64,000 nt of DNA from NCBI GenBank assembly GCA_023213395.1, contig CM041465.1:244473741-244537740 (forward strand), read 5' to 3'. Position 1 is the stretch's first letter. Each line of letters starts with the position of its first letter. Positions 11,455 through 23,612 of the stretch are shown here, in pieces. Source of the DNA: Cycas panzhihuaensis (Eukaryota > Cycadophyta). A model generated the notes under the pieces. That model was not told the origin of the DNA, ran no database searches, and saw only the letters and a program-made list of their open reading frames with translations. The translations under genes were made by a program, and so were the position numbers.

Positions 11455-13270
11455 TTGTCTTCTCCAAGTATAACTATCCATGGAGTGGATTGCCTTAAGA
11501 ATGACAAGGTATTATTAGAGCATTTAGTGGGCTCCACACCCAACCTCCCTCCTAGTCACCATAAGCTTGGTTATGAAAAGATTCTAGCCCTTGGGTCATT
11601 CTTATCTAACCCAAATCAGCCTAGTTCCTATTTGCCCCTTCCTATTAACCAAGCCCCCATTCATTTCGAGGAAGGGAATGCCATGTACATGAGAGCAACT
11701 AAGGACATTGTCCTTGCTCCTGGTAAGGTCATCAAGGTGGGAATGGAATGTTTCCCTAAAGATATGAAAGAATACACCCTTCTTTTTTAGGAGTTCTATG
11801 ATGTTTTCACATGGGATTGCACTGACATGAAGGGAATAGACCCGTCCATTATCACCCATAACCTTACTACTATTTTGGGTGCTCATCCTATGTGACAAAA
11901 GCAGCACCCCCTCTATACTAAACTATTTACCACTATGAAGATGGAAGTTGAAAAACTCTTGGACATAGGGTTGATCACCTCCATCGATTACCCTAAGGGG
12001 TCTCAAATATCGTTCCCATTACTAAGAAGAATGGGACAATTTAGATATGCATTAATTTCTATGATATCAACAATGCATCCCAAGGACAACTTCACTTTAC
12101 CTTTTATTGATAAAATCATCAATTGAACTGTTGGATTCAAAGTTATATCCTTAATGGACAGCTTCTCGGGGTATAACCAAATCTAGATTTTCCCCAAAAA
12201 CCATCATAAAATGGCCTTCACCACTCCTTGGGGTACCTTCTCTTATAAAACAATGCCCTTTGGACTAAAAAATACAGGCACCACTTACTAAAGTGTGATG
12301 CAATTCATCTTCCATGACCTCATAAACAAAACCCTTGAGGTCTTTATGGATGACATCATGGGTCTTTCATGTAAAAGGGCTCAGGAAGATTTGTGTGTCA
12401 TTTTTACTAGATGTTGCAAATATTATGTTAGCCCAAATCTTCTCAAATATGTGTTTGTTATAACAGCTAGCAAACTCTTGGGTTTCCTTATTTCAAAATA
12501 AGGAATCCAAATTGGCCTCGATAAAGTTAAGCCCATTCTTAACATGCCCCCATCCAAGATGCAATGGCAAATCAAGTCATTCTTGGGTAGGCTAGGATTC
12601 CTTAGGCATTTCTTGGCAAACTTCGCTATAAATGCTAAACCTCTCGCTAACTTATTGAAGAAGGGGACCCCATTAGTTTGGTCTCTAAAGGCCTAGGAAG
12701 CTTTATAAGAGCTCAAAAGAGCCTTGGCTTCCACCCCGATTTTGGCACCTCCTCTCTTCAATCGACCTTTTATCCTTCACACCTCAACTACTGATGAATC
12801 CTTAGGGGTTATGCTTGCCTAGGAGGATAATTCAAGAATCGAGAGGGCCATCTATTTTATCAGTCATACTTTAGTTGCTATTGAGCTCAATTATTTCCTT
12901 ACCAAGAAGGAATGCCTCACCTTAGTTCACGTAACCAAGAAATTTAGGTATTACTTACTCAGCAACATCACTCAAGTGATCGTCCAATCTGATCCCTTGA
13001 GATACCTCCTAACCCGATTGGACTTGACCAGTAGGACTGGTAAATGGGCTATCCTCCTTCAAGAATATGATCTTTAAATCATTAATAAGAAGTTGAAGAA
13101 GGGGATGGTGGTCACTAAGTAGCTAGTTGATGCCCCCATTCCTAACACTTCCAACACTCCTATTGATGATTCCTTGCCAAGCGAGCCTATCCTTTTTATT
13201 CAAGACTTGTCTCCCCATCCATTGGATGATAGTGAATGGTATGGGGATATTATACGATACCTTACTGAAT
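11455..13270 (+). pseudogene. pol: Reverse transcriptase and Ty3-type RNase H of element A (broken)
   Basis: Reads HHKLGYEKILALG, then FYDVFTWDC at about 11.8 kb and the RT fingers (KMEVEKLLDIGLI). RT palm motifs follow: LMDSFSGYNQI near 12.15 kb, TPWGTFSYKTMPFGLKN, and the catalytic box FMDD at 12343-12354, which is intact. The connection reads IKSFLGRLGFLRHFL. RNase H follows near 12.65-13.27 kb with TTDESLGVMLA and YFISHTLVAIELNYF. About ten stop codons interrupt the frame; most can be explained by one C-to-T or G-to-A change in a Gln, Arg or Trp codon. Confidence 0.85.
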
Positions 13271-14469
13271 AGCAGTATCATCTTAGCACTCGTGATAAGG
13301 TGAGGTCATGAGTTAGGGCTATTGTTAGGTATCACTTCCTCATGGAAGAGGTGTTATATAAGAGATCCTTCGATGGGATCCTCCTTCGTTGCGTCAACCC
13401 CAATGAGACGAACCAGATACTTTGTGAATGCCACAATGGAATTTATGGGGGCCAATCCATGGCCCAAAGGATTCTCTGCATGGGTTATTACTATCCATCC
13501 CTCTTCAAGGATGCCCATGCATATGCCTTGCAGTGTCACAAGTGTCAAGAGCATGCCAATGTCATCCATTCACCTTCTGAGGCCTTACACCTAATTATCT
13601 CTCTATGTCCATTTTTCCAATGGGGATTAGACCTCATTGGGGCCATAACCCCTCCTTCTTCATTGTAACATAAGTTTATCTTGACTGCAATGGAATACTT
13701 TACTAAATAGGCCGAAGTGGTCCCTTTGCTTTCCATTACTGGCAAGACTATAACTTCCTTCATTTACTAGCATATTATTTGTTGATTCGAGGTCCATGAT
13801 ATCTTGATCACAGATAATAGTACTCCCTTTTGTAATAAGGAAATGGACAAGCTTTGTGGGAGGTTTAGGATATCCCATAAGACTTCTTCTCCTTATTACC
13901 CATAGGCCAATGGCCAAATCGAGTCTTTTAACAAAACTCTTATTAACATCCTAAAGAAAATTATCGCATAATCCCAAAGGGATTGGCACCTTCAACTTCC
14001 CTCTATATTATGGGCATACCACACTTCCATTCTGATGGCCACAGGGATGACCCCATTCTCCCTTGTGTATGGAACTGAGGTAGTCCTACCCTTGGAAGTT
14101 AAAATCCCCTCCTTACGCATTTCCCTTCGAGGTCTCGTTGAAAAGGAATCCTGTCGCCAGGTTTACCTCCTTGTCCTTGAAGCTTTAGATGAGAGATGTT
14201 TGATCGTATATTAAGCAAATCTTGCCTCCAAATCCAGGGCATGAAGAACATATGATAAATGTCTTTGCCCTCACCCTTTGTATCTTAAGAACCATGTCCT
14301 CAAGCTAGAATATCTCCATAATTTCTTGTCTAAATTTGGGCCTAAATGGATCAGTCCTTTCATCATTCTTGAGAGCCTCAATAATGGCACCTATAGGATC
14401 ATGACTCCAGAAGGTCTCGAATTTGATAAAGTTGTCAATGGTAAATTTTTGAAGAAATTCTATGTGTGA
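13271..14469 (+). pseudogene. pol: Integrase of element A (broken, zinc finger damaged)
   Basis: The N-terminal zinc region has LMEEVLYKRSFDGILL and CHKCQEHAN, but a 12-bp loss between GGGGGCCA repeats (near 13446) removes the part that in B reads GGHFGG, with the second His of the HHCC finger. The catalytic core shows WGLDLIGAI (first Asp, near 13624), LITDNSTPFCNKEMD (second Asp) and ANGQIESFNKTL (Glu, near 13910). The C-terminal part has GPKWISPFIILESLNNGTY and KFLKKFYV before the stop at 14467-14469. No chromodomain follows. Several internal stops. Confidence 0.85.
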
Positions 14470-14999
14470 CCTTCCCTACCCCTGAGTAGACTAGGCATAC
14501 CCTTTTCCCTCTCACTCTGAAATGAGCCTAAACTACCACTCCAAGCGTGTCATTATTTCCTCTAGCCATAGGTGAAATGGTGGTTTGGAGTGACCTCTTA
14601 TCTTTCTCATTTCATTTCTTATATAGCACCTTTTGTTTCCCTCCTAAGAGAAACCTCTCCTTTCCTAGTTGGGTATGCAAACTTTCTTCACTCTCGAGCT
14701 TGGAATTGTTTCCCAATTAGGGCCTCTTGCTTGAGTATCTATACTCCCCCTTTGTTGTTGTTTCCTTTGCATATTTATTATGCTCCCTCGGTGGACATGC
14801 ATAACTCCCCTATCTTAGCCTCATATATACCTGTCACCAATATACGTGGTGATCATGTATGCCTACTATGAGTATGGTATTGTATGAAAGGAAACACGAA
14901 TGCCATCCATACTTGATCTAACAGCAAAAACCATCATAATGCATAATCCCTTGTGCACCTGTGCACCCATATCCATATGCATACATCTATATCTCTATG

Positions 15000-15076
<77 letters not shown>

Positions 15077-15239
15077 AAATAATATAATAAAGTAACATCA
15101 TCACAAAGCCATCATAACATCATCATCATCATGGGTCAAATAGGATACCAATTGGCCCCCATCTATATACATACAAATCATATCATACAACAGGTCATAT
15201 AGTATATCATCATATAGGCATCATACCTTAGGAAGTTAG
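14470..15239 (+). other. Non-coding stretch of element A between integrase and the antisense gene
   Basis: The start aligns with 62085-62450 in element B ('GAAACGAGCCTAAACTACCA'-type sequence), so it belongs to the element. It contains the TA microsatellite at 15003-15073. No gene seen. Confidence 0.6.
15003..15073. repeat. (TA)n microsatellite
   Basis: About 35 uninterrupted TA units. Any Ile-Tyr repeat reading across it is an artefact of the dinucleotide. Confidence 0.97.
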
Positions 15240-17966
15240 AATCTTTGCAAGGAGGAGGATAATCATATGTCTATATATAGTGAGACTCCTTAGAGGTCCA
15301 ATACTTTCCTACCCAAAATCAATAATACATCAAAATCCTCCTTGACACCACGCCCTTAAGGGGTATCATCTCTTTGCCAATGAGGCCCTTCACCAAGAGA
15401 CCCTATGCCTCCCAAGCTCCTATGACATCGTTGTGAGATCCCTGCCTTGCTATCCTTGTCTCAAGGCCTCCTATGAGTTATCATCATCGTGTGGGTGTGA
15501 GATCTACTCCACGATGACCTGGTAATGATCTGCTCTACTAGCTAGTTGTATCTCGCTTGGATACGATCCCTCTTCCCCTCTGCTCCTCAAAGCCTCTCCT
15601 CTAGCACATTGATCTTGATCTGACTCTCTACATCTATGCCTATTGCTCCTCCTCCCTGGGCCTCCAGTACTTAGATCTAGCCTCGTAGGGTGTCCCTCTC
15701 TATTGCTAGCTGGTCTCTCTCTGCCCGAAGTCCATCTAGAGCACCCTGTAGTTGTCCTATCCTCTCTTGGTATCCCTGGGACTTCGCTGCCTATATATCC
15801 TTAGCTCTGGTCAATGGGGTGAATGCTGTTATATGTGGCCCTATCGATCAAGGATTCTCACCACCTAGGATGGGAGGTTGTCCCTCTGCGTAGACCTGAG
15901 AGAACAACTCATGGACTACTGCCTCTAGTAGCCTCATCATCTCTGCTACTCCTACCAAACCACACATACCATGTGTTAGTATAATAAATATATATGTGAA
16001 AGCATCAAAATTAAATCAAATAAACCATCTAAGCAGTTAGTGATCAAAAAGACGTTAAGTCAAGATAGTGCCTCATCTCTTGGGATTGCTGGCTCCTCTG
16101 CTCTCACGTTCACCTCCTCTACAAGAGATCCCTCTACTATTGCCTCTGTCTCCTCTACCTTTGACACTATCTCACCTACCACCTGGGCTGTCGGGGTGCC
16201 TCCTACCTCTAATCCTCCCTCTTCAGGGACTCCTTCCTCTTTCGTAGCTATTGCCATCTTTGATGATGTCACCATCACCACTGCTACTACTAGAGCTCTA
16301 CTCGTAACTCTCCCTCTTCCTGTTGGTATGTATGGAGGTCTACCTCTCCTCGTAGATGCTGATGGGCCTAGCTCACCTCCTACAGTCCCTAATGGGCCTA
16401 CCCCATCACCTCCACCATTGTTTCTTCCCTCATCAGGCTCATCCCCTAGATCTCCTACTCTCCTAGTATATCCCTCTATATAGGTCCACCATGTAGTCTG
16501 CTAAAGTGAGTAAATTGATTGATGTTACCTCTATCAACCTCCATACATGAGCCTAGTCCTTTGTCCCCCTAAACCAAGTCTACCATCTGTGGACCATAGG
16601 TGCCCATATCAAAATGGAATGTGGTCCTCTTGATGATGCCACCACTCTGAAGTGGTCAAAGAACCAGCATCATAATAGAGTGCAGTAAGAGAATCCTCCT
16701 CTCCCTACCACCCAAATTTGATCTAGCTGTGCTACTAGGTTGGCTGCTATCAAGGTAGCCCAATCTAGTCTCTTCCCTACCTCACATCTCTAAATTGTAG
16801 CCATCCATCCTCCCAATATGCCTCTATGATTTTGTTTTCAGGAGATCCAAAACAAAATAACCAATGTGATGAGTTTCCTCACCCGAGGAGCTCTAGATAA
16901 TACCATCACCTAGACTGACACACCTCATCGATTCCACCTACCCTGTCTGGTGAAGTAGGTGGTTGCCTATATGTGGGCAGTGTCCATGATGGGCAATGTA
17001 CCCAGTGATGCTAGTGCTCCTCCCACCGGTATGCCTAATATCCTCCTAATGCCTCCCAACATAATAGTAATATCCCCCACCTAAGGAAGATGGAAGACAT
17101 GTCTTCATTGGTCCCAATGGGAGACTATGTTGACTAGGAGATGCTAGTTTGATGCGTATTAGGGCATCCTAATAATCTTCAGGAGCTCGTAGTGTCTCAA
17201 GGTCATCCTACCATGCCTCATCATCATCTCTATAAAACTAAGCATAGCCATACTAACATTTTCATGGTTGTCCACCATGATAACTACCTGTAAACAATCC
17301 AAAAGTCAGTTAAAACACCCTCTGTTACCTATCGTGCTGCCCTTTGGATGCCTTGTGCTCTATCAGAATGAGCAAAGTCATCCAATAGGCCTCATTTCTT
17401 CTTTTTTCCACTATCCATCCTCTATCCCATGTCAAACTCTATGGTATCACAGATATTGACGTAGGCCCCACTAAGAAAATCATATTTTCTCGATGGCCCT
17501 AATACAAACCTTGCGGCACTGCGATCTTTACTGTAGGGCCATTGTTTTCCCCCCTAAAAATGGAGAGGGGATGCCCTAAAAACTCAAAATTTTTTATCTA
17601 AGTGGGCCAAGGCCTAGACCATTGGGACTAAGGCTACCTAATACCCTAGTCCTCCCCTCCTTGTGCCTCATTCGAGCTCCAGCAGGTCCCGATTTTCCCT
17701 TATAAGGCCAAAACTAAGCTAGAAAATTGTGAAAAAACCATTAAATTAAAATGGCGAAATGGAAAGGGTAAGGAATGATCCACTCATTAGATCAGGTCTA
17801 ACTACTGCCATCTCATTATCCCAGTATCGTAGTCTATCTCCATGCCTCAATCCAATGGTTGGATCTCCTACAAAGTACTCCTAAATCTTAGCAGGGCTTC
17901 ACTGTGTAGAAGGGAGGGCTCCAGATCGATCGTGGGGGCCATGAAAATAAATTCCATTTTCACCCT
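15240..17966 (-). pseudogene. Antisense PMD plus coiled-coil gene of element A (broken, probably three exons)
   Basis: Reading the minus strand: a short first exon (about 17.95-17.77 kb; RRSNHWIEAWR matches exon 1 of B), then a long exon entered at an acceptor TTGTTTACAG (about 17290). That exon reads VIMVDNHENVSMAML, LRHYELLKIIRMP, then HWD-x2-RHVFHLP-x-VGDITIMLGGIRRILGIPV, a good PMD N-terminal signature. After it come CEVGKRLDWATLIAANL, GRGGFSYCTLL and VTSINLLTLADYMVDLY (about 16.5 kb), and a Glu/Gly-rich tail to about 16.06 kb. A last exon (about 15.95-15.3 kb) reads MRLLEAVVHELFSQVYAEGQ, FTPL-x-RAKDI and LDGLRAERDQLAIERDTLR, a likely coiled coil. Function unknown. Multiple stops. Family call firm, exon borders tentative. 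Confidence 0.7.
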
Positions 17967-17970
17967 CCTC

Positions 17971-17982
17971 CCTTTATATACG
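17971..17982 (-). promoter_or_regulatory. TATA box of the antisense gene, element A
   Basis: On the minus strand the sequence reads TATATAAAGG, just before exon 1 of the antisense gene. Element B has CTATATAAGG at the corresponding place (63699-63708). Conservation of the box and its spacing suggests an independent promoter. Confidence 0.55.
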
Positions 17983-18549
17983 TAGGTATCCCGGGGGGCA
18001 CTTTCTCCTTTTCCCTTGCTACGACAACCCTTAAGACCATCTCCTTGCCCTCATTCACTTTGCTTTCAGGGTCCATCTCCTATTTCGCTCATGTAGCCTC
18101 TGTTTTGAGCTCTTTTTGTGCATTTATGATGGTCCCTTTAGTCTCTTAGAGGCCCCTTCTGCCTCATTTTTTATACCACTCTGAAACATGTCCATGTTTA
18201 TACTCCTTTAACTCATTTCGGCATCCTAGATCCATTTTTACCACCCATTCGAGCCCTTAAGGCCCTTAAGGGAAGTGCCTCCTTCTTTCTGGACCTCCTT
18301 GGGCCCTTTTCGTGACCCTTGGGAGCCCCAAGGGGCTTTTTCACTATCACCTCCTTACCTTTTCACCAGGTAGGTTTCCTCAAGCCTGGTAGCCTCTTCC
18401 CAGGGCTCTCTTATCCTCTTATGATCCATATTCATAGTATTTTGAGCCGTTGTAGCCCCATCACTATATCCTCTCCTCCTCTTTGCTTTTTGACCTTACC
18501 ATCACCATTCCTCTTGTTGTTCAATGCAAGCCCTATTCTTTTCACCATG

Positions 18550-18966
18550 GTACTATTTATCTTCACTAATGAAGGAAGTCATGGCAATCCAAGACCTTTC
18601 ACTGCAGCATGGATCCTTTGTGACCCCTTTGGACATGATTATATACGTTCCATAATCTTTCTCCCTAAGGCTACAAATAACAAAGCTGAATATATAATTA
18701 TTATCAAGGCCCTTACCAATGCACTTCACTTCTACCATGGTCCCATCATCCTCTTTTGTGACTCTTAGATCGTCGTGTCACAACTAACCCAGGTTTATTA
18801 GGTACATTGCCCATGATTGAGAGCCCTTGCCTAAATTGCCAGATCTCTTCTATCTCGTTTCTCCTCTATGGATGTTTAACATATCCCCCGAGACTTAAAT
18901 GCTGAGGTAGATGGCCTTGTCTATCGCATCCTCGAATGTCATCTCTCTATTTTGGACAATTCTCCT
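18550..18966 (+). pseudogene. Second, archaeal-type RNase H (aRNH) of element A (broken)
   Basis: A plus-strand ATG at 18550 opens MVLFIFTNEGSHGNPRPFTA, then LPKATNNKAEYIIIIKAL, IILFCDS-stop-IVVSQLTQVY, and finally VxHIPRDLNAEVDGLVYRIL at about 18.9 kb. This is the full order of an archaeal/plant-type RNase H: the first catalytic Asp (FTD-G) is Asn here, the Glu of NNKAEY, the Asp of FCDS and the last Asp of EVDGL are present. Tat elements are known to carry such a domain in addition to the Ty3 RNase H. Here it sits apart from pol, beyond the antisense gene and about 0.5 kb before the 3' LTR. In-frame stops make it inactive. An upstream in-frame extension to 18319 looks unrelated. Confidence 0.8.
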
Positions 18967-19449
18967 TAGGTAGCCTAGTAAGTCGCCTAACTGTCTAGGC
19001 TCCGAGATCATCCGTCCTCTATTTGTGATTCCTTCGCACCTCTAAAAATGGGTCACTAATGAGGTTAAACTATGGTGACCAACATGTTTGTTTCTCTACC
19101 TTACCCTTCATACCACCCATGGTATGAGGCCCTTACTTTTCGGTCTCTACATGTATATACCTCTTGCTCATGTTAGCTTGTTGATTATGTTCATGACTTT
19201 GAGCATCACTTATCTTGCATAGGTGCAATAGGGGCATCCCCCTCATCTACTCTTACTTTTATTAGATTTTAGGATGATGCATAGGTAGCCCCTATGCCAC
19301 CTCTTTTTTCTCCTTATCCACGTGTTTTGCCATGACACCTACCACTCCCTTAGATGATGACACCTTTGTATATTGATGCACGATACTAACCTTTATTTTG
19401 ACAGTATTTTCCATTGCTCTACGCTTCCAAGCAGTGAGGCTCTGTTGCC

Positions 19450-19459
19450 AAGGGGGCAA
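19450..19459 (+). other. Polypurine tract of element A
   Basis: AAGGGGGCAA directly precedes TGTTTC at the 3' LTR start. Confidence 0.7.
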
Positions 19460-22400
19460 TGTTTCTCAGCTACTGAGAATAGACATGGATGACACCTCCT
19501 AGCTAAGCACAGGTATATATTTAACCTCACCCTTCATTTGCTTCATAATGTAATTAGATATTCATTAGACATATTCTACATGGCATTCATTATTTGCATG
19601 GTTAATATGCTTAGCTTGCTTGCTCTCTTATGCTTGCAACTATTATTCTAGCTTATGACGACTCGGGACAAACATCCCATGGCACAATATATCCCTCCAT
19701 CACACCTCCATAGCACTCTTGAGTACTCCAGGGCTCTCGCAGCCCACTTTTGACCATCATTTGGCATTGTGTAATCCTTAACAACTTGTTTTATGCTTGA
19801 TCACCCTCTCACTTTCTATTTGTCCCATGTTGGGTCTAATCACCACCTTTTCTTTGCTTATTGAGGTGCCACCAGCACTTAAAAGTCTTCTAGATGCCTT
19901 GTCAGCCTAGTATTCTACTCCATTTAGGTCTAGAACCTATTTTTGGGGCCCTCCTAAGCCCACCTGTATTTTCTTACCTTATTTTGAGTGCACTGTAACA
20001 CTATTCACAATACCATGGCAAACTTTATTATACCGCAAAGTTTGATATGGTGTAACTTTCCATTTGAAATCTCAGCCTAGCAACAGCTAGTTTCTCATTA
20101 ATTGAAAAATGGCAGTAAGTTATTTCCTACCCAGGGCGGTCCCTAATTGCTCAATAGACTAGAATTAGGTATAAAAACCCAATTTCAAACTCTTTTTGTT
20201 CTCTTAGCACATTTTAGAAAGATAGAAATGCCTCCATCTGCTATCTCCTGCTCTCTTCTCTTGTCTTCTTCTTTCCTTAGGGAAAAACCCTAAGTGGCAA
20301 GTATGCAACAATCCATTTCTAGTAGGCTTCTCCTTTGAAGTTCTCTCTCTATCCATTTCATCAAGTTTTCTATAGGTTTTACACCTTCTTTATGCTGTTA
20401 AGGGGAGCTTTCTTCCATCCATTAGGAAGGATCCTTCTCTTCCAGCCAATCCATGAGGTAATGTATGTTCTAAATTTGTTTTAGTAAGGATTTCAGGCCT
20501 ATACTTCGTTGTTTCCTCCTTTGTGGATATTACCCTTGGTTTACTTAAAAAACCTCTTCCATATACTTATTTCATGGATTATTTTTTAAGGAGAGCAAAC
20601 CCTTCCTTCTCCTCACTCATCCTTCTCACCTTTTGAGGTTTCTCTTGGGCTACCAACAAGTAGGTTGTGGAAAAATTGCAAGAAGGAAAAGAGGAACCTA
20701 AGGCTAGGGTTTTGACCCTCTTAGTCACATCCTCTAGGGCAGCCCCCTACCTTTCTTAACTTCTCCCATCTCATACCTACCTTGCACACCCAAAAACCCT
20801 TAAGGTGGAGGATATTGTTGATTGTAGCATTGGAAGCCACTTACAACACCTACAACTAGCCCTCATACACCATCAAAAATCTATTTTTCTTAGTAAATCC
20901 TGTATTTTATGGGTTTCTTACCATATCTTGTAAATCTTGCAAAAGTTGCACATTGTAACTTTTGCAATATTTGCAGTTTTTGTAGCTTTTGCAATTTTTA
21001 TTTTCGCAAACCTTGTTACCTCTTTTATTTTCTTAAAAGCCATAATCTTTTGCCTAATCTGGTTGCTTGGAGCACATGAGCACATGGAGGTGCCTTGTAT
21101 GGAAGGGCTAGCCATTTCGAGGCTCTCTTCCTCTTCCCTTTTACCCCTCTTTTTCCTTCTAAAAGTTGCTTGAATATTTTACATGCATACAAAAGAGGGA
21201 TTGAATAACATATTGTTTCCATTTAAAAGCACTTAAGTAAGATCATGCTTTTCTTTTGGTGAACATAGATATATGTAAAAACATATACTTGCTTTCATAT
21301 GCATATCTAGCATCCCATAGAAGGGAAACTGATTTGTCACGTAGGTTTTGCTTTCCAAAGCAAGCAAGCATTATTGTGAAAGTTACATGCACTCCATTTA
21401 CTTTCATTTTTTACTCTGAACTCTTTTTCCTTGCAACTTTTTTCCATTTCTTTTTTGTATAATCATCTTAGGAAAGGTAAGGAAGGCTCGCCTTCATTCC
21501 ACCTACAACACCCACCATGGTAAGGAGCATGAGGTGACCAGTAAAAGATTGTGAAGAAGGGAGAAAGACATACTTCACCAACTGTCATGGTTCCAGGTGC
21601 ATCTCTTCTGACTCCACCTTCTTCCTAGCCCTATTTTTCCCCTTCTCCTAAAAGAAAAGAAAAGGAAAGGTTGCATGCATTTTTTCTTATTTATATATCA
21701 TCTACTTTGCATCCATTAGGAAAAGGAAGTCACCCGTGCATTGGTAGGCATTAGCTCCTCTTCTTTTTCTTCCTTTGTCGCATAAGCATTTAAGCAAGAG
21801 TAGTTTGAGTTGGTATACCATCTATATTACATCCTTAGTGAAGAGTAACAAAATGGTTTTACCCTTTGTTATATTTCCCTTTCTTTTGCATGCTCTTACA
21901 CTTACAAGGGAAAGGACATAAAGGGATTTAAGCCCCTCAATAGTTACTTTCCCTTCCCTTGCATCATTAGAATATCTTGCATTAATCATTGCACTCTTTT
22001 CTTGCATTTTCTCTTCCCCTTAGTTCTATTGTCTTTTTTCATTCATAAAAGAAAAAGAGAGAGAGGATATGAGAGACAAAGAAGAGAGTTGTCTTTTTCC
22101 TTTAGATTGCAATAACTTAATGGATGTAGTATTTCACACCACAACGTTACTTTTCTAAAGTAAAACAAAAGTATATCTCAAAACCTCCTACATACCTTGC
22201 CACCTGCCTAGTGCATATAAACCCTAGAGGCATTCCCTCTAGGTGACCTTTGGTAAGGCACCCACTTGCCTTACCCCATCTAGGAGTTGGTTTTCTTATA
22301 CTAAACCTCCCTTTTACTCTCTTTCCATTTGCTACCTCTTTCTTGTTCCTTGGGCAACCTTTCTCCACTAAGGTCTGTCCCTTCTTTTCCCTCTTTCCCG

Positions 22401-22694
22401 AGAAAAGCTCCTTTTGCCTCACCTCTCCTTCCTTAACCCATTAGGATAGGAGGGTCCCCTTTGAGGCTACTCAGCAAACTGAGGATGCCCTTGCCCATTT
22501 CAAATCCAATAAGCCACATGTCTAAAGCAGGGGTCTTATGTGCCATTTGCAGGTCGTCAAACCTGCATTCTGACACATGGACACCCTTTGTAGGTGATCT
22601 ATTCTCTCATTTCTAATGATTCTTAAGCCTTTTGTTTAGCGATTGTATAAGCGTGATCCCCTTGTATTTAGTGATCCCTAGAGGTGCACTTTTA
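19460..22694 (+). repeat. 3' LTR of element A
   Basis: Starts TGTTTCTCAGCTACTGAGAA, a perfect 7-bp-arm inverted repeat, and ends GTGCACTTTTA, the decayed form of the GCGCTTCCA end. TATA box at 20170-20176. It is some 145 bp longer than the 5' LTR, and the two differ by many substitutions and small indels, so the insertion is old. Short ORFs inside are not supported as genes. Confidence 0.88.
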
Positions 22695-23612
22695 GAGCCT
22701 AGTAATATTTTATTTTGATGTAGAGATCTTAGGTTCATTAATTTATTTGTGTTTAATGCTCTTTTGGTCCATTTTTCTATGAGTTTGTGGGATTGTTTCT
22801 TTTTTTATTATTGGATATTTGATTGAGAATAAGTCCTTATAAGCTCAAATTAGACCTATTGAGGTGAATAGAGAGCTACATTCACCATATTCTCTATTTT
22901 GTTCTCAAGTCTCCTTACTCACCCATCTATTAGAATCACTTTCTTCTAAGTTCTACTACTCATGCATGTGGAATTCTCTTACTCTTCCAATACTTTTATC
23001 ATCTCATTTTCATCCTCACGATTTCAAGGATTAGATGATAAGATTTGGGTAGGATTTAGATCCTATCATGAGGCATAATTCATTGATTATATTCATCTAT
23101 GAAGTAAGTTAATTTTTTAATTTTATTCATAGATCTTTCTACTAAACAAAAACCATATATGCATGCATTTTATTCTTGTGTTTCTTTAAAAGTAGAGTTT
23201 CTTCATTATTATTATGTTTACATGTCACTATAGTTGATCTAGTTTTATAAGAATGTTTTGATCTATACTTATAGATCCTTATTGTTCTTTAGTTTTCTCT
23301 TGCATGTAAAATTTTCTAACTTCCATATCACTATTGAAAATTATTTCAACTTGATTTATATATTGTATGTAATAAAATATTATCAAATGGTTCTATATTT
23401 TGCTATATTTACTTTGAAATTTCTTTTTTAATCAAGTACATATTCCATGTAAAAGAGAGATTTCCAATAAAAGAGGATTGAATTAACTTTGAACTTCATT
23501 TCTCTAAGTATGTACATTCTCTTCTTTTAAGGATTTCTCTCTTTTTCTTTAAATCTGAAATTATTATAAAGTTAGAATCAAAAGAAAATTGAAAGAAATT
23601 ATTTTTTTATCA
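22695..23612. other. AT-rich flank between element A and copia-1; no gene seen
   Basis: If A inserted in the LTR of X, this would be the continuation of that LTR. I could not confirm this by direct repeat, and no reading frame of note is present. Confidence 0.3.

Larger units (their letters stand above)
4494..22694 (+). mobile_element. Tat-like Ty3/gypsy LTR retrotransposon 'A', full length but decayed
   Basis: Two long direct repeats (4494-7583 and 19460-22694) bound an internal region with a primer-site-like sequence, gag, protease, RT, RNase H, integrase, a minus-strand PMD gene, a second RNase H and a polypurine tract. Flanks give an imperfect 5-bp target duplication, TAGCC left and GAGCC right. 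Integrase follows RNase H (Ty3/gypsy order), no chromodomain is seen, and an archaeal-type second RNase H plus extra ORFs point to the Tat clade; clade placement needs a tree. Every frame has stops or shifts, so the element is non-autonomous now. It appears to have inserted in the LTR of X. Confidence 0.88.

Noticed and set aside
14572-14871. Possible env-like sense ORF after integrase
   Set aside because: Hydrophobic but has no signal peptide or transmembrane pattern kept in B; chance frame.
14900-15082. Ile-Tyr repeat protein
   Set aside because: Pure translation of the TA microsatellite.
16040-16483. Plus-strand Ser/Pro-rich frame of 147 codons
   Set aside because: It is the complement of the Glu/Gly-rich tail of the antisense PMD gene.
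18319-18549. N-terminal extension of the second RNase H
   Set aside because: Open by chance; low-complexity and not like any RNase H linker. The ATG at 18550 fits the domain start.
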